Shown here piece after piece: positions 36,060 to 45,473 of a DNA stretch of 64,000 nucleotides (position 1 is its first letter; every line of letters starts with the position of its first letter). Location of the stretch: assembly GCF_002217395.1 (NCBI RefSeq), contig NZ_MUHD01000016.1, forward strand, positions 251,860-315,859. Reading direction: 5' to 3'. The position numbers and the translations under genes are program-made. Origin of the DNA: Flavobacterium plurextorum (lineage in GTDB: Bacteria; Bacteroidota; Bacteroidia; Flavobacteriales; Flavobacteriaceae). Below the pieces are notes generated by a model, which was given only the letters and a program-made list of their open reading frames with translations, did no database searches and was not told where the DNA came from.

Positions 36060-36457
36060 AAACCAAATTTTTAAATGAGCTAAATGTACTCACAAATGTA
36101 TAAACCGCGAAGATAAGTTAAAAAAGGAATCGTGCAAAACAAAGCGTTTTTCTATTATTTCAGATCTATAGTTTTAGAGGTATTACAAGATAAGTTTTTA
36201 TTAATTCTTAGGCTGACTTGATCAAAATTCTCACAGATGAAATTCCTTTAAAATTATTTCGCTATTCATGAATATTTTATTTATCAAATATTAAAATTTA
36301 ATTAAATTCGCGAATAAGTTTTACAAAATAAGCCTAAATGGCTTTTCACGAAGTATAAAAGTGAGCCGTTTAGTAAAATAGAATCTTCGCGATAATACCA
36401 CCAGAAACGCGTAACAAAAGAATAACCATTAATTGACAAAAACACCAGAACGAACCA
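36060..36457. other. Intergenic region between permease and DUF3667 gene
   Basis: About 400 AT-rich bases lie between divergent genes. A short hairpin AAGCC..GGCTT and two 'TTCGCGA' words (about 36307 and 36387) are visible. No gene or clear promoter was found. Confidence 0.5.
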
Positions 36458-37195
36458 ATGACAAATAACTGTTTAAATTGTAATGAAGAAACTACAGCGA
36501 AATTTTGCAGCAATTGCAGTCAAGCAACATCAACACATAGATTTTCTTTATCTCACGTTATTAAGCATGATTTTATACACGGAATCTTTCATTTTGACAA
36601 AGGTTTTTTCTACACGATAAAAGAACTGTTTTCAAGACCAGGACACAGCATTAGAGAATATGTGCAGGGAAAAAGGGTAAAACACTTTAATTATTTTGCC
36701 ACAATAATTCTTTTACTGACAATCAATTATTTTCTGAAAAAATGGACAAAAATTGACATATCAACTTTGTTTAATAAAACTGCAGTCTCTGGACTTTTTA
36801 AAGTTCTAAAAGACTACTCAAAAATTACCGCTTTTTTGCACATTCCTATTATTGCTTTTGTCAGTTACTTATTATTCAAAAAAAGCAAACAAAATTATAC
36901 AGAAAACTTAGTACTGAATTTGTATTTGTTATGCGGAGTATTGACAATCAGCCTTATTTTTCCAATTAGTATGATTCTTAGTGATAACAAGGAGTTTCTT
37001 CTTGGAGTAAATATTTTATTGTCTGTACTAACCTTTTTGTATATAGCATTTTTCTATTATCAATATTTTTCGGTCTTTGATTTAAAAAAGTATAAACTCA
37101 TCATTCGATCTATTCTAATTGCAGCCTTGTATTTGCTGACTAAACAAGTAATAAACAGTATTTTGAATACTGTTGGGACTAAATTTTTAAGTTAA
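36458..37195 (+). CDS. DUF3667 membrane protein with zinc ribbon
   Basis: A 245-residue protein. The N-terminal zinc ribbon 'CLNCNEETTAKFCSNCSQ' has two CxxC pairs. Next comes the DUF3667 signature 'HDFIHGIFHFDKGFFYTIKELFSRPGHSIREYVQGKRVKHFNYF'. Five or so hydrophobic segments follow (about 78-95, 120-135, 150-170, 175-200 and 215-235). The family is widespread in Bacteroidota and its function is unknown. It precedes a DUF1254 gene by 240 bases with a large palindrome between. Confidence 0.87.
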   Translation: MTNNCLNCNEETTAKFCSNCSQATSTHRFSLSHVIKHDFIHGIFHFDKGFFYTIKELFSRPGHSIREYVQGKRVKHFNYFATIILLLTINYFLKKWTKIDISTLFNKTAVSGLFKVLKDYSKITAFLHIPIIAFVSYLLFKKSKQNYTENLVLNLYLLCGVLTISLIFPISMILSDNKEFLLGVNILLSVLTFLYIAFFYYQYFSVFDLKKYKLIIRSILIAALYLLTKQVINSILNTVGTKFLS

Positions 37196-37312
37196 TTACA
37201 AACTAAGATACCCTAACTAAACGGGCTTAAAACATAAATCACTGATTTATAGATTTATGCATTAAAAAATGCAGTCTTTCTAAATCCGTCTAGTAAAAAC
37301 AATCCTCGAAAC

Positions 37313-37354
37313 TACAAATATGGTTGCAACTTATAAGTTGCAACCATATTTGTA
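37313..37354. promoter_or_regulatory. Perfect 42-bp palindrome upstream of a DUF1254 gene
   Basis: Two 21-base arms pair perfectly around the centre at 37333/37334, with the core GTTGCAACTTATAAGTTGC. There is no T-run after it, so it is unlikely to be a plain terminator of the DUF3667 gene. Related half-conserved palindromes at 41127-41148 and 55153-55174 also precede DUF1254 units. It is probably an operator. Confidence 0.7.
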
Positions 37355-37435
37355 TATAAAAGAATTAAAGTTTTTCTTTTAAATTCTACTTTTAAAATCA
37401 GGAAATAATTCTATTTACAAACAAATTCCCTGATT

Positions 37436-38842
37436 ATGAAAAATCTAACTTCTTTTTTAATCATTTCACTTTTAGTAATTACTGCTTGTAAAAAAAACTC
37501 ATCAAGCGATCAAAAAGAAAGCACTGATACAGCAATATCTGCTGATTCTATAACCGCTATTGCAAAAGAAGCATGGATTTATGGATATCCTATTTTTTAC
37601 AACTATAAAACTATTTATGCGAGCGCTATAAATAAAGAAGCGAAAGAATATGCAGGTTTCAATAAATTTAAAAGTTTTGCGATGAGTGCAACTCCTGCAG
37701 ATACTTTGGTAATAACGATAAACAATGATACTCCTTATTCTATGGCTGCCATTAATGTTTCAGATGAACCTGTTGTTATGGAAGTTCCAAAAATAGAAAA
37801 CGACAGATATTATGTAATGCAGTTTGTAGATTTATATACTTTTAATTATGAATATATTGGATCGAGAACTACAGGAAACAATCCTGGGAAATATCTAATC
37901 GCTGGACCTGATTGGAAAGGCGAAACTCCAAAAGGTATTAATAAGGTTTTACGCTCTGAAACAAATTTAATTTTTCTTGTTGGACGCACCCAGCTTCATG
38001 ATCCATCGGATGTATCTAATCTTAAAAAAATACAAGCACAATATAAGTTAATTCCACTTCATGAATTCACGCAAAGCGCAGCTCCAAAAGTAAAAAAATA
38101 CAATTTACCACTTCCTGTTTGGAAAGAAAGCGATTATAGTTCTCCGCAGTTTATCAACGTATTAAATTCATTATTACAATATACAAGCGAAGACAGCAGT
38201 GAAAAAGAACTTAGAGCCCGTTTTGCAAAAATTGGAATTGTTCCGGGAACTCCTTTTGACAGCTCCAAATATCCGCCAGAAACTATTAAAGCAATAGAAA
38301 AAGGAATTGCAGAAGCAAAACAAGAACTGGAATCCAGCTTAAATAATGCTACCGATTTTGCAAATCTTTTTGGCACTCGTGCAGCACTTAAAAACAATTA
38401 CTTAACCAGAGCAGTTGCCGCCGCCGCAGGAATTTATGGAAACACAAAAGAAGAAGCAGTTTACACTGGAAGTATTAATGATAAAAACAATCAACCGCTT
38501 ACAGGGAAAAATAATTACATAATAAAATTCAGCAAGGATCAACTTCCAAAAGCAAAATACTTTTGGAGTATAACTATGTATAATCTGCCAAAACGTTTTC
38601 TTGTTCCAAACTCAATCAAAAGGTATTCGATTGGTAACAAAACTAAAGGATTAAAGTATGAAGCTAATGGAGATTTGATTATTTATTTACAAAACACAAC
38701 ACCTGGAAAAGACAAAGAAAGCAACTGGCTCCCTACTCCTAAAGATGAAAACTTCATGTTTGTTATGAGAATTTACGGCCCCGAAGCTGATGTGCTTAAC
38801 AACATTTGGAAAATGCCTTTACCTGAAATTGTGAAAAAATAA
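37436..38842 (+). CDS. DUF1254/DUF1214 lipoprotein (paralogue 1)
   Basis: A 468-residue exported lipoprotein with lipobox 'VITAC' at Cys18. The N-terminal DUF1254 region has 'EAWIYGYPIFYNYKTIYA' and 'TINNDTPYSMAAINVSDEPVVMEVP'. The C-terminal DUF1214 region has 'YFWSITMYNLPKRFLVPN' and 'SNWLPTPKDENFMFVMRIYGPE'. No enzymatic activity is established for these proteins. It is followed 38 bases later by a cupin gene. A perfect palindrome lies 81 bases upstream. Three paralogues occur in this window. Confidence 0.9.
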   Translation: MKNLTSFLIISLLVITACKKNSSSDQKESTDTAISADSITAIAKEAWIYGYPIFYNYKTIYASAINKEAKEYAGFNKFKSFAMSATPADTLVITINNDTPYSMAAINVSDEPVVMEVPKIENDRYYVMQFVDLYTFNYEYIGSRTTGNNPGKYLIAGPDWKGETPKGINKVLRSETNLIFLVGRTQLHDPSDVSNLKKIQAQYKLIPLHEFTQSAAPKVKKYNLPLPVWKESDYSSPQFINVLNSLLQYTSEDSSEKELRARFAKIGIVPGTPFDSSKYPPETIKAIEKGIAEAKQELESSLNNATDFANLFGTRAALKNNYLTRAVAAAAGIYGNTKEEAVYTGSINDKNNQPLTGKNNYIIKFSKDQLPKAKYFWSITMYNLPKRFLVPNSIKRYSIGNKTKGLKYEANGDLIIYLQNTTPGKDKESNWLPTPKDENFMFVMRIYGPEADVLNNIWKMPLPEIVKK

Positions 38843-38880
38843 TCCAACATTAATTTTATAAATTAATCTAAAAAAAACTC

Positions 38881-39351
38881 ATGGCAAAAGATAATCTTAT
38901 TGACGAAACTGCCCCAACAGCTTCAAAAATCATAACTGCCGAAGAAGGCTTACATCAAAATATTTTAGGAGATATTCAAAAGATAAAGCTTTCGGGAAAA
39001 GACACTGCGGGCAGATTCACCATATTTGAAAATGATAATCCGCCTGGAGTTGGAATACCACTGCACGTTCATGCAAATGAAGATGAAGTCTTTAGAATAC
39101 TTGAAGGAGAAATGGAATTTATTGTCGAAGGCAGCACAAGCGTATTAAAAGCGGGTGATACTATTTTTCTGCCAAGGCAAATACCACATTCTTTTAAAGT
39201 CGTGGGAGAACAAAATGCCAAAGCTATTGTTACAATAATACCTTCGGGAATTGAAGAAATGTTTACGCAGCTAAATCTCCTGCCTGCCGGACCGCCGGAT
39301 ATGAAGAAAGTCTTGGATATTTGCGGAAGTTTTGGAATTACTTTTTTATAA
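38881..39351 (+). CDS. Cupin domain protein
   Basis: A 156-residue single-domain cupin without a signal peptide. Cupin motif 1 is 'GVGIPLHVHANEDEVFRILEGEMEF', with metal ligands His, His and Glu. Motif 2 is 'GDTIFLPRQIPHSFKV', with the last His. It is probably cotranscribed with the DUF1254 gene and shares its terminator region with the convergent DUF1254 paralogue. Its reaction is unknown. Such small cupins may be dioxygenases, isomerases or binding proteins. Confidence 0.88.
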   Translation: MAKDNLIDETAPTASKIITAEEGLHQNILGDIQKIKLSGKDTAGRFTIFENDNPPGVGIPLHVHANEDEVFRILEGEMEFIVEGSTSVLKAGDTIFLPRQIPHSFKVVGEQNAKAIVTIIPSGIEEMFTQLNLLPAGPPDMKKVLDICGSFGITFL

Positions 39352-39429
39352 AAAGCTCCTTCAGCAAATTGAATCGTTAAAATATAAAGATTTAATATTG
39401 ACATCCCTAAAAACAACTCAATTATATAA

Positions 39430-39468
39430 AAAAAAGCATGGTCTTGAAACCATGCTTTTTTTTCTTTT
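39430..39468. terminator. Bidirectional terminator between cupin and DUF1254 genes
   Basis: An AAAAAAGCATGGT / ACCATGCTTTTTT stem with a short loop has A- and T-runs on its two sides. It is well placed for both convergent genes. Confidence 0.85.
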
Positions 39469-39482
39469 ATCAAACTGTTTAT

Positions 39483-40994
39483 TTATTGTTTTACTACTTG
39501 AGGGATCTTGTATTTACCACTCAAAATTTCATCACTAGGTTGATAAAGTCTTAATATCAAATAAAAACCTCCCTTAGGTGCCGGAAGCCAATTATTAGTA
39601 TCCTTTGGTTTTGCATTAGAAATCGTAATTTCAAATGTACCATCTGCTTTTTTCACAAAACCTTTTATATCATTACTAATTTTATACCTATTTAGTTCAT
39701 TTTTTACAAGCAATTTATTACTAGCGTCATACATTGTAAGAGACCAGAAAGCATTAACAGGCGGTTCTTTATCAAAAGATATCTTATAAGTATTTTTTCC
39801 GTCTAATGCATTATTTTCACTATCTGTATATCTAATAGGATATAAAGCTTCTTTTTCTCCTTGTCCGCCCAAATAAGGACCTGCAACCATAGAACGTAAA
39901 GCATAATCATAACCAAAATTATCTAATTTATTTACCCATTGCCAGCCATTTACAATTGAAGCTGCAGATTTTACAGATGCAATAATAGTCAATGGAGCCT
40001 CAAGTGTTGCATCATACAAACCTTTTCGCTGCATTTTATTTAATTTTGAGTCATCGAACTTTCCAGGAATAATACCAATTTTTTCAAACTGACCAACCAA
40101 CGCTTTATCTACTTCGGGAATTGGATTATTTGCCATAACAAAAGCTAGTTTTTTGTAAAATCCTAAACTATCTTTATCAGTCACATTTGGAAGAGCTGGT
40201 AAACTTGATGCTAATTTTGGAGCAGCACCACCATTAAATTCGGATAAAGAAACTAGCTTAAACTGATCTTGCAAAGCGTGTAGTTGTTTCATATCTTCCC
40301 CTTGTTTTACATTTAAACGTCCCCATAACCAAACTTTTTGTGTTGCTGGCGAAATTACTTTAGAAATACCTTTTGGTATATTTCCTTTCCAATTTGGAGG
40401 AACAATTAAAAATGCACCTGGTTTAGTACCTGTTTCTCTTCTACCAATATAACTGATAAGATTTTGGTACATATCAAAAACATCGACCACATAATAACGA
40501 TCTTTTGTGTCGGGAGTTTTTAGAACCATTGGCTGTTGAAGATCTACAACGGCGCTTAAATAAAAAGTATCGTTATTAGCTGTTGGCATATCTGCATCAG
40601 CATCTGTAGGCAAAGTCCTCGCCCATCCTATTTGATTTAAAGGAGCACGATAACTTGTTGCTGGTTTTGGATTTGGAACATCAATATATGATCGCATGCT
40701 TTCTTCCATTCTCAGCAGCGCATAACCCCATTGATAAGCAAGTGTTCCTGCCGTTTTTGCAGCATAATAATCTCCAAGATCTTGAACTTCATTAGTTCCA
40801 GGTATTTCGATCACAGGATCTTTTTTAGACGCTACCTGATCTAATATACTTTTTGTATCCGTTCCAACGCCTTCCTCCTTAGCTTTCCTTTCTTCATTAT
40901 CACTCTTTTTACAAGATGACAGTACAAGAGAAACAGCTAAGATATAAACACTAATCTTAACAAATTTCTTCAGGGTTTTGAATTCATTTTTCAT
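39483..40994 (-). CDS. DUF1254/DUF1214 lipoprotein (paralogue 2)
   Basis: A 503-residue lipoprotein whose signal ends 'SLVLSSC' (Cys28). The DUF1254 half contains 'YQWGYALLRMEESMRSYIDVP' and 'MPTANNDTFYLSAVVDLQQPMVLKTP'. The DUF1214 half contains 'NAFWSLTMYDASNKLLVKN' and 'NNWLPAPKGGFYLILRLYQP'. It is transcribed towards the cupin gene. A partial copy of the shared palindrome lies about 133 bases upstream at 41127-41148. Its function is unknown. Confidence 0.9.
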   Translation of the reverse strand: MKNEFKTLKKFVKISVYILAVSLVLSSCKKSDNEERKAKEEGVGTDTKSILDQVASKKDPVIEIPGTNEVQDLGDYYAAKTAGTLAYQWGYALLRMEESMRSYIDVPNPKPATSYRAPLNQIGWARTLPTDADADMPTANNDTFYLSAVVDLQQPMVLKTPDTKDRYYVVDVFDMYQNLISYIGRRETGTKPGAFLIVPPNWKGNIPKGISKVISPATQKVWLWGRLNVKQGEDMKQLHALQDQFKLVSLSEFNGGAAPKLASSLPALPNVTDKDSLGFYKKLAFVMANNPIPEVDKALVGQFEKIGIIPGKFDDSKLNKMQRKGLYDATLEAPLTIIASVKSAASIVNGWQWVNKLDNFGYDYALRSMVAGPYLGGQGEKEALYPIRYTDSENNALDGKNTYKISFDKEPPVNAFWSLTMYDASNKLLVKNELNRYKISNDIKGFVKKADGTFEITISNAKPKDTNNWLPAPKGGFYLILRLYQPSDEILSGKYKIPQVVKQ

Positions 40995-41126
40995 TGATCG
41001 ACTTTTTATGATTAAATTAATTTATAAAAAAAGCTGTTTTCTATTGAGTGAAAAACAAACTCTTTCTTGCGCTGTTGAATGCAAAATAAATTTACAAAAA
41101 GCCTTTTGCGAAATTCTATATATGAT

Positions 41127-41148
41127 GTTGCAGATTATAATTTGCAAC
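41127..41148. promoter_or_regulatory. Shared palindromic operator upstream of DUF1254 paralogue 2
   Basis: GTTGCAGATTATAATTTGCAAC keeps the TTGCA..TTATAA..TGCAAC framework of the 42-bp palindrome at 37313-37354, with two mismatched pairs near the centre. Confidence 0.6.
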
Positions 41149-41163
41149 CAATTTGAAATGTTA

Positions 41164-42684
41164 TTATTTAAAAATATTCATTTCTTCATTATAAATAGGA
41201 CTTTCAATACTTAAAAAGTTTAAAACACTGTGAAAAACATGGTTTTGAGTCAGTGTTTTATTCGTCTTCAGTTCTCGTGAATTATCAGAAACCCATACAA
41301 TAAAAGGTATTTCATATTGCTCTTTAGGAGCAAAACTTATAGGAACTCCGTGCATGTACAGATTTTTTTCTCCTAAAGATTCTCCATGATCCGAAACAAA
41401 AATCATCGTACTTTTATATTCCTTCAATTGTTTTAAATCTTCAATTACACGATGCAGAATATAATCTGTGTAAACTATAGTATTGTCATAAGCGTTGATA
41501 AGTTCCTTTTGAGAACATTTTCCTAATTCTACACTATTACAAACTGGTTTAAAAATCTCAAATTGAGACGGATATTTTTTGCTGTAAGCAGGTCCGTGAC
41601 TTGTACTTGTGTGTAATACGATAAGAATTTTATTTTTCTTACTAGCCGATATCTGCTCTTTTAATCCAGTTAAAAGAACCTCATCATAATTACACTCTGC
41701 TCCTATACAATCCTTTCTTAAAACATCTCTATTTTGATATTTTTCAATATGTACTGGTGGTTCTCCCCAATTGGTAGTTCTCCAGATAACCTCAACATTA
41801 TTTCTGAATAAATAATTGGGTAATATCTCATAAATATCATCACTACTGGTATGTTCCAAAATACATTTTACGCCAGCAGTTGTATAAGTTGCACAAGAAA
41901 CAGCATTAAAATGAAATACATTCTGTGTTCTAGAAAGCAGCGGATTGGTGTTTTTCTCATAACCATATAAAGAGAAATTCTCACTTCTTGCTGATTCTCC
42001 TATTACTAAAACAACAATCGCTTTCTGATTGTCTTTTATTACCGCATTTGGCAGTAAAATTTCCTTTTGATTCTTTTTGTATTTATGGATATAGAAAAGT
42101 GACGTATTTACAGAATATGACCAAGGCATTGCAAGACCTCCTAATTGTTTTGAGTTTTTATCAATCCACAACCAATTGCTTGCATTTGCAAATATTAAAA
42201 CAGCAATAAACAATAACGTAAGAGAAGAAATGATTAAAAATCTCTTCCACGTTTCATTTATTATTTTCGTTTTAATGATATAAATACTGGGAATTATCCC
42301 AAGGAAAACAATGTATAAAACTAGTTTAATCGAAAAAAAACTGCTCGATTCTTCATAATTGGAATTGAGAACATTACCAATCATACTTTCATCTATGATA
42401 ACATTATAAGTATTGATAAAATAAAGCGCTGTAGAATTGATTACAAAGAATAAAACCAATAAAAATTTTCCAATATAATGCGAAATAAAAAATAGCAAGA
42501 AAAAAACAAACGCATTTAAAACCAACATTAAAACTATTAAACTTCCAATCAAGACAATACCATTCATGCTTTTATAATCAACGTTATTAAAGACATAAAC
42601 ATAAAATGGTAAATGAAAAAAAAGAAAGTTCAAAAAACTCATCAGTAAAACAAAATGAGTTATTCTTAAGTTATTTTTCAACAT
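41164..42684 (-). CDS. EptA-like lipid A phosphoethanolamine transferase
   Basis: An inner-membrane enzyme that adds phosphoethanolamine to lipid A, usually giving resistance to cationic peptides such as polymyxin. Five N-terminal helices (about 8-175) precede a periplasmic sulfatase-fold domain. Zn ligand E220 is in 'VLVIGESARSENFSLYGY', the phospho-acceptor Thr is in 'AVSCATYTTAGVKC' (256-259), and 'IFVSDHGESLGE' and 'MHGVPISFAP' supply further ligands. Its 506 residues are slightly shorter than the usual 540 or so. It is divergent from a two-component system, an arrangement reminiscent of eptA-pmrAB. Confidence 0.88.
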   Translation of the reverse strand: MLKNNLRITHFVLLMSFLNFLFFHLPFYVYVFNNVDYKSMNGIVLIGSLIVLMLVLNAFVFFLLFFISHYIGKFLLVLFFVINSTALYFINTYNVIIDESMIGNVLNSNYEESSSFFSIKLVLYIVFLGIIPSIYIIKTKIINETWKRFLIISSLTLLFIAVLIFANASNWLWIDKNSKQLGGLAMPWSYSVNTSLFYIHKYKKNQKEILLPNAVIKDNQKAIVVLVIGESARSENFSLYGYEKNTNPLLSRTQNVFHFNAVSCATYTTAGVKCILEHTSSDDIYEILPNYLFRNNVEVIWRTTNWGEPPVHIEKYQNRDVLRKDCIGAECNYDEVLLTGLKEQISASKKNKILIVLHTSTSHGPAYSKKYPSQFEIFKPVCNSVELGKCSQKELINAYDNTIVYTDYILHRVIEDLKQLKEYKSTMIFVSDHGESLGEKNLYMHGVPISFAPKEQYEIPFIVWVSDNSRELKTNKTLTQNHVFHSVLNFLSIESPIYNEEMNIFK

Positions 42685-43027
42685 AAAGCGTACTAATTTT
42701 ATCTAATGTAACAGCTAAGCTAGTAAATGCTAAGTAAAAGATACTCAAGTTATCACTAATTATTTTATTAATTGAACAAATACAGAAAATTACAAATCAC
42801 ATAATCCAAACAGAATACTATTTTTTAGTGTTTATCCTTTTTCAAATTTCTATATTTTCAGCTTATAAAAATCTAAAAAAAAACTTCCTGTGATTACATG
42901 AAACGGATTGACAGACTAGGTTTTTGCTGCTATTTAATCTAAAAACATTACCTTAGATTTTCATAAAAACAACACCGATTCTTATAATATTCAACTTTTC
43001 TTCAAAATTTAAGCATAAACTTGTCGC
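42685..43027. other. Divergent control region, eptA-like gene / response regulator
   Basis: A 343-base AT-rich region with no ORF. It must hold promoters for both directions. No confident -33/-7 pair was located. Confidence 0.4.
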
Positions 43028-43705
43028 ATGAAAATTTTAATTATAGAAGATGAGCTGGAAATTGCTCAAAGCATCAAGAATTATTTTAAAACCAACGGTA
43101 TTCAATGCGAAATGGCCGAAAACTATGATTTGGCGCTTAACAAAATTGATTCTTACGATTACGACTGCATACTTCTAGATTTAATGCTTCCAGATGGTGA
43201 CGGATTTGACATATTAAGGGAACTAAAACGCAAAAACAAAACTGATGGTGTAATTGTAATTTCGGCCAAAGAAACTCTTGAAACACGTTTGGAAGGTTTT
43301 AATCTTGGCGCAGATGATTTTCTAACAAAACCTTTTCATTTATCAGAACTTCTCGTTCGAATGCAGGCTCTTATACGCCGTAAAAACTTTAAAGGAAACA
43401 ACAGTATAACTTTCAATGAGATTGTTATTGATATATTGTCTAAATCTGTAGCTGTAAATAACACAAAATTAGATCTGACCAAGAAAGAACTGGATTTGCT
43501 TCTTTTTTTAATTGGGAATGAAAATAAAGTATTATCCAAATCGGCTATTGCAGAACATCTTTCTGGAGATATGGCTGATATGCTCGATAATCATGATTTT
43601 ATTTATGCACACATCAAAAACCTAAAGAAAAAACTCTCTCAAGCAGGAAGCGGCGATTACATTAAAACAATTTATGGTCTTGGATATAAATGGGAAAATG
43701 AATAA
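43028..43705 (+). CDS. OmpR/PhoB-family response regulator
   Basis: A 225-residue DNA-binding response regulator. The receiver has the acidic pocket 'IIEDE', phospho-acceptor D51 in 'CILLDLMLPDGDG' and K101 in 'DDFLTKPF'. The C-terminal winged helix (about 128-222) ends in 'YIKTIYGLGYKWENE'. It overlaps the kinase start by eight bases (ATGAATAA). It probably controls the adjacent PepSY and receptor genes and perhaps the divergent EptA-like gene. Confidence 0.95.
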   Translation: MKILIIEDELEIAQSIKNYFKTNGIQCEMAENYDLALNKIDSYDYDCILLDLMLPDGDGFDILRELKRKNKTDGVIVISAKETLETRLEGFNLGADDFLTKPFHLSELLVRMQALIRRKNFKGNNSITFNEIVIDILSKSVAVNNTKLDLTKKELDLLLFLIGNENKVLSKSAIAEHLSGDMADMLDNHDFIYAHIKNLKKKLSQAGSGDYIKTIYGLGYKWENE

Positions 43706-44963
43706 TAAAAAACTACTTAACAAAACAACTAACAGCTTTCTAGCCTACTCTATCGTTATTTTATTGATAGCTGCTCCCTTATTTTATTTCATAAGCCAAT
43801 ATCTTTATATTTATGAAACCGATGAGGTGCTGCATTTTCATAAAGGCGCGTTTATAAACGAAATCCATGAAGATTTTACTCAAAACGATATTGATTTATG
43901 GAACAAATACAACCATGAAGTTATGATTGTACCTGATATGGGTGTAAAAAAGGATTCTATAGTTGGAAAAATGCTGTATGATTCTGTGGCAAAGGAGAAA
44001 GAACCTTTTCGAGTGCTTTATGCTCCTGTTACTATAAATGGAAAAAAGTACACCTACACGGAGAGAATGAATGTCCTGGAAATGGAAGAAATGTTTTTTA
44101 GTATTGCTCTTATATTCCTTTTTATCATTATTATGCTTTTGTGCGGTATTATATGGATTTCAAAAATGACAGCCGCAAAAATTTGGCATCCTTTTTATAA
44201 TACATTAAATCAGATTGAGAGTTTTGAAATAGATAAAAATAAACCACCGCATTTTATCCCTACTGATATCAATGAATTTGATCGTCTTAATAAAAGTTTA
44301 GATCGACTTATCGAAAAAAATACAGCCATTTATAAAAGTCAGAGAGAATTTATTGAAAATGCAGCACATGAGCTTCAAACTCCTTTAGCTTTATTTCAGA
44401 CTAAAATTGATACGCTTGCGCAGCTCAATCTTGATAAAGAACAATCTAAACTAGTTTCATCTTTAAATACAGATGTAGCAAGACTAAACAGACTTAATAA
44501 AAATTTATTACTGCTCTCTAAAATAGACAACGAAAGTTATCTCGAAAAAAACACCATCATCCTTAATGACTATATTAAAAAACATTTAGACTTTTTTACA
44601 GAACAGGCTAACGCTAAAAACCTGAGCATTATAACCGAATTCACTTCTACTTTAACTATAAGCGGAAATCCTGCACTTACAGAAGTATTAATTAATAATC
44701 TATTTCTAAATGCCATACGTCACAACAAAAAAGACGGTCAAATTATCATTAGAACTTTAGAGAATGAGTTAGTATTTTCAAATACTGGTCAAAGCAGCGC
44801 TCTGAAAAATGAAAAACTTTTTAACCGTTTTTCAAAAAGCAATCCTTCATCTCAAGGAAATGGTCTTGGTTTGGCGATTATCAAAAAAATCACCACACTT
44901 AATGGCTGGAAAATAAACTATACTTTTAATAACAATCTGCATATTTTCAGCGTCAAATTCTAA
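43698..44963 (+). CDS. Sensor histidine kinase
   Basis: A 421-residue membrane kinase with two transmembrane helices (about 15-34 and 131-153) flanking a small periplasmic domain. The HisKA motif is 'FIENAAHELQTPLALFQ' with H224. HATPase boxes are 'NNLFLNAIRHNKKDG' and 'NGLGLAIIKKI'. The start at 43698 is chosen because it overlaps the regulator's stop codon and gives a normal membrane N-terminus. Its cognate partner is the upstream OmpR-type regulator. Confidence 0.94.
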   Translation: MNNKKLLNKTTNSFLAYSIVILLIAAPLFYFISQYLYIYETDEVLHFHKGAFINEIHEDFTQNDIDLWNKYNHEVMIVPDMGVKKDSIVGKMLYDSVAKEKEPFRVLYAPVTINGKKYTYTERMNVLEMEEMFFSIALIFLFIIIMLLCGIIWISKMTAAKIWHPFYNTLNQIESFEIDKNKPPHFIPTDINEFDRLNKSLDRLIEKNTAIYKSQREFIENAAHELQTPLALFQTKIDTLAQLNLDKEQSKLVSSLNTDVARLNRLNKNLLLLSKIDNESYLEKNTIILNDYIKKHLDFFTEQANAKNLSIITEFTSTLTISGNPALTEVLINNLFLNAIRHNKKDGQIIIRTLENELVFSNTGQSSALKNEKLFNRFSKSNPSSQGNGLGLAIIKKITTLNGWKINYTFNNNLHIFSVKF

Positions 44964-45034
44964 AAATTCAGACTTCCTACAGATTCGCATTTGATCTTTG
45001 TGCTATCATTTTAATCAATTAAAAGAAAGTACAT

Positions 45035-45463
45035 ATGAAAAACTCAATGCTAACCTGTTTAGTACTGCTTTTTTCTTTTTTTGCCACAGCGCAAAAAATG
45101 AAAGAAAAAGACATTCCTAACATTGTAAAAACGTCCTTTTTTAAATCTTATCCCAAACAAACAAATGTAAAATGGGAAAAAGAAAAAGGGAATTACGAAG
45201 CCAATTTTACTATTGGAAAAACTGCGCATGCCATGCTTTTAGATTCTAATGGCAGTATTATAGAAACTGAAGAGGAAATCAGCATAAAAAAACTGCCTGC
45301 CAAAGCCGTGGCTTATATTCAAAAGAACTACAAAAATAAAGAGATCAAAGAAGCTGCTATTATTACGGATGCTCACGGCACTGTGACTTTTGAGGCACAA
45401 GTGACTTCTATTGACTTGATTTTTGACAAGCAAGGAACTTATATTAAAAGCATAGCAGATTAA
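45035..45463 (+). CDS. PepSY-like periplasmic protein
   Basis: A 142-residue exported protein with a signal peptide ('MLTCLVLLFSFFATAQ'). It has two repeats of the PepSY-like (DUF2874/BLIP-like) fold: 'IVKTSFFKSYPKQTNVKWEKEKGNYEANF' and 'VAYIQKNYKNKEIKEAAIITDAHGTVTFEAQV'. Flavobacteria often place these beside two-component systems and TonB-dependent outer-membrane receptors. It is 71 bases after the kinase and 10 bases before the receptor, so one operon is likely. It may be a periplasmic binding or inhibitor protein. Confidence 0.8.
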   Translation: MKNSMLTCLVLLFSFFATAQKMKEKDIPNIVKTSFFKSYPKQTNVKWEKEKGNYEANFTIGKTAHAMLLDSNGSIIETEEEISIKKLPAKAVAYIQKNYKNKEIKEAAIITDAHGTVTFEAQVTSIDLIFDKQGTYIKSIAD

Positions 45464-45473
45464 AACCATACAA

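Noticed and set aside
37313-37354. The 42-bp palindrome as a terminator of the DUF3667 gene
   Set aside because: No T-run follows on either strand, it lies 118 bases past the gene, and related sites precede other DUF1254 genes.
40978-41214. A 78-codon plus-strand frame between the DUF1254 and EptA-like genes
   Set aside because: It overlaps the starts or ends of both flanking genes and the palindromic operator, and its sequence is low-complexity.
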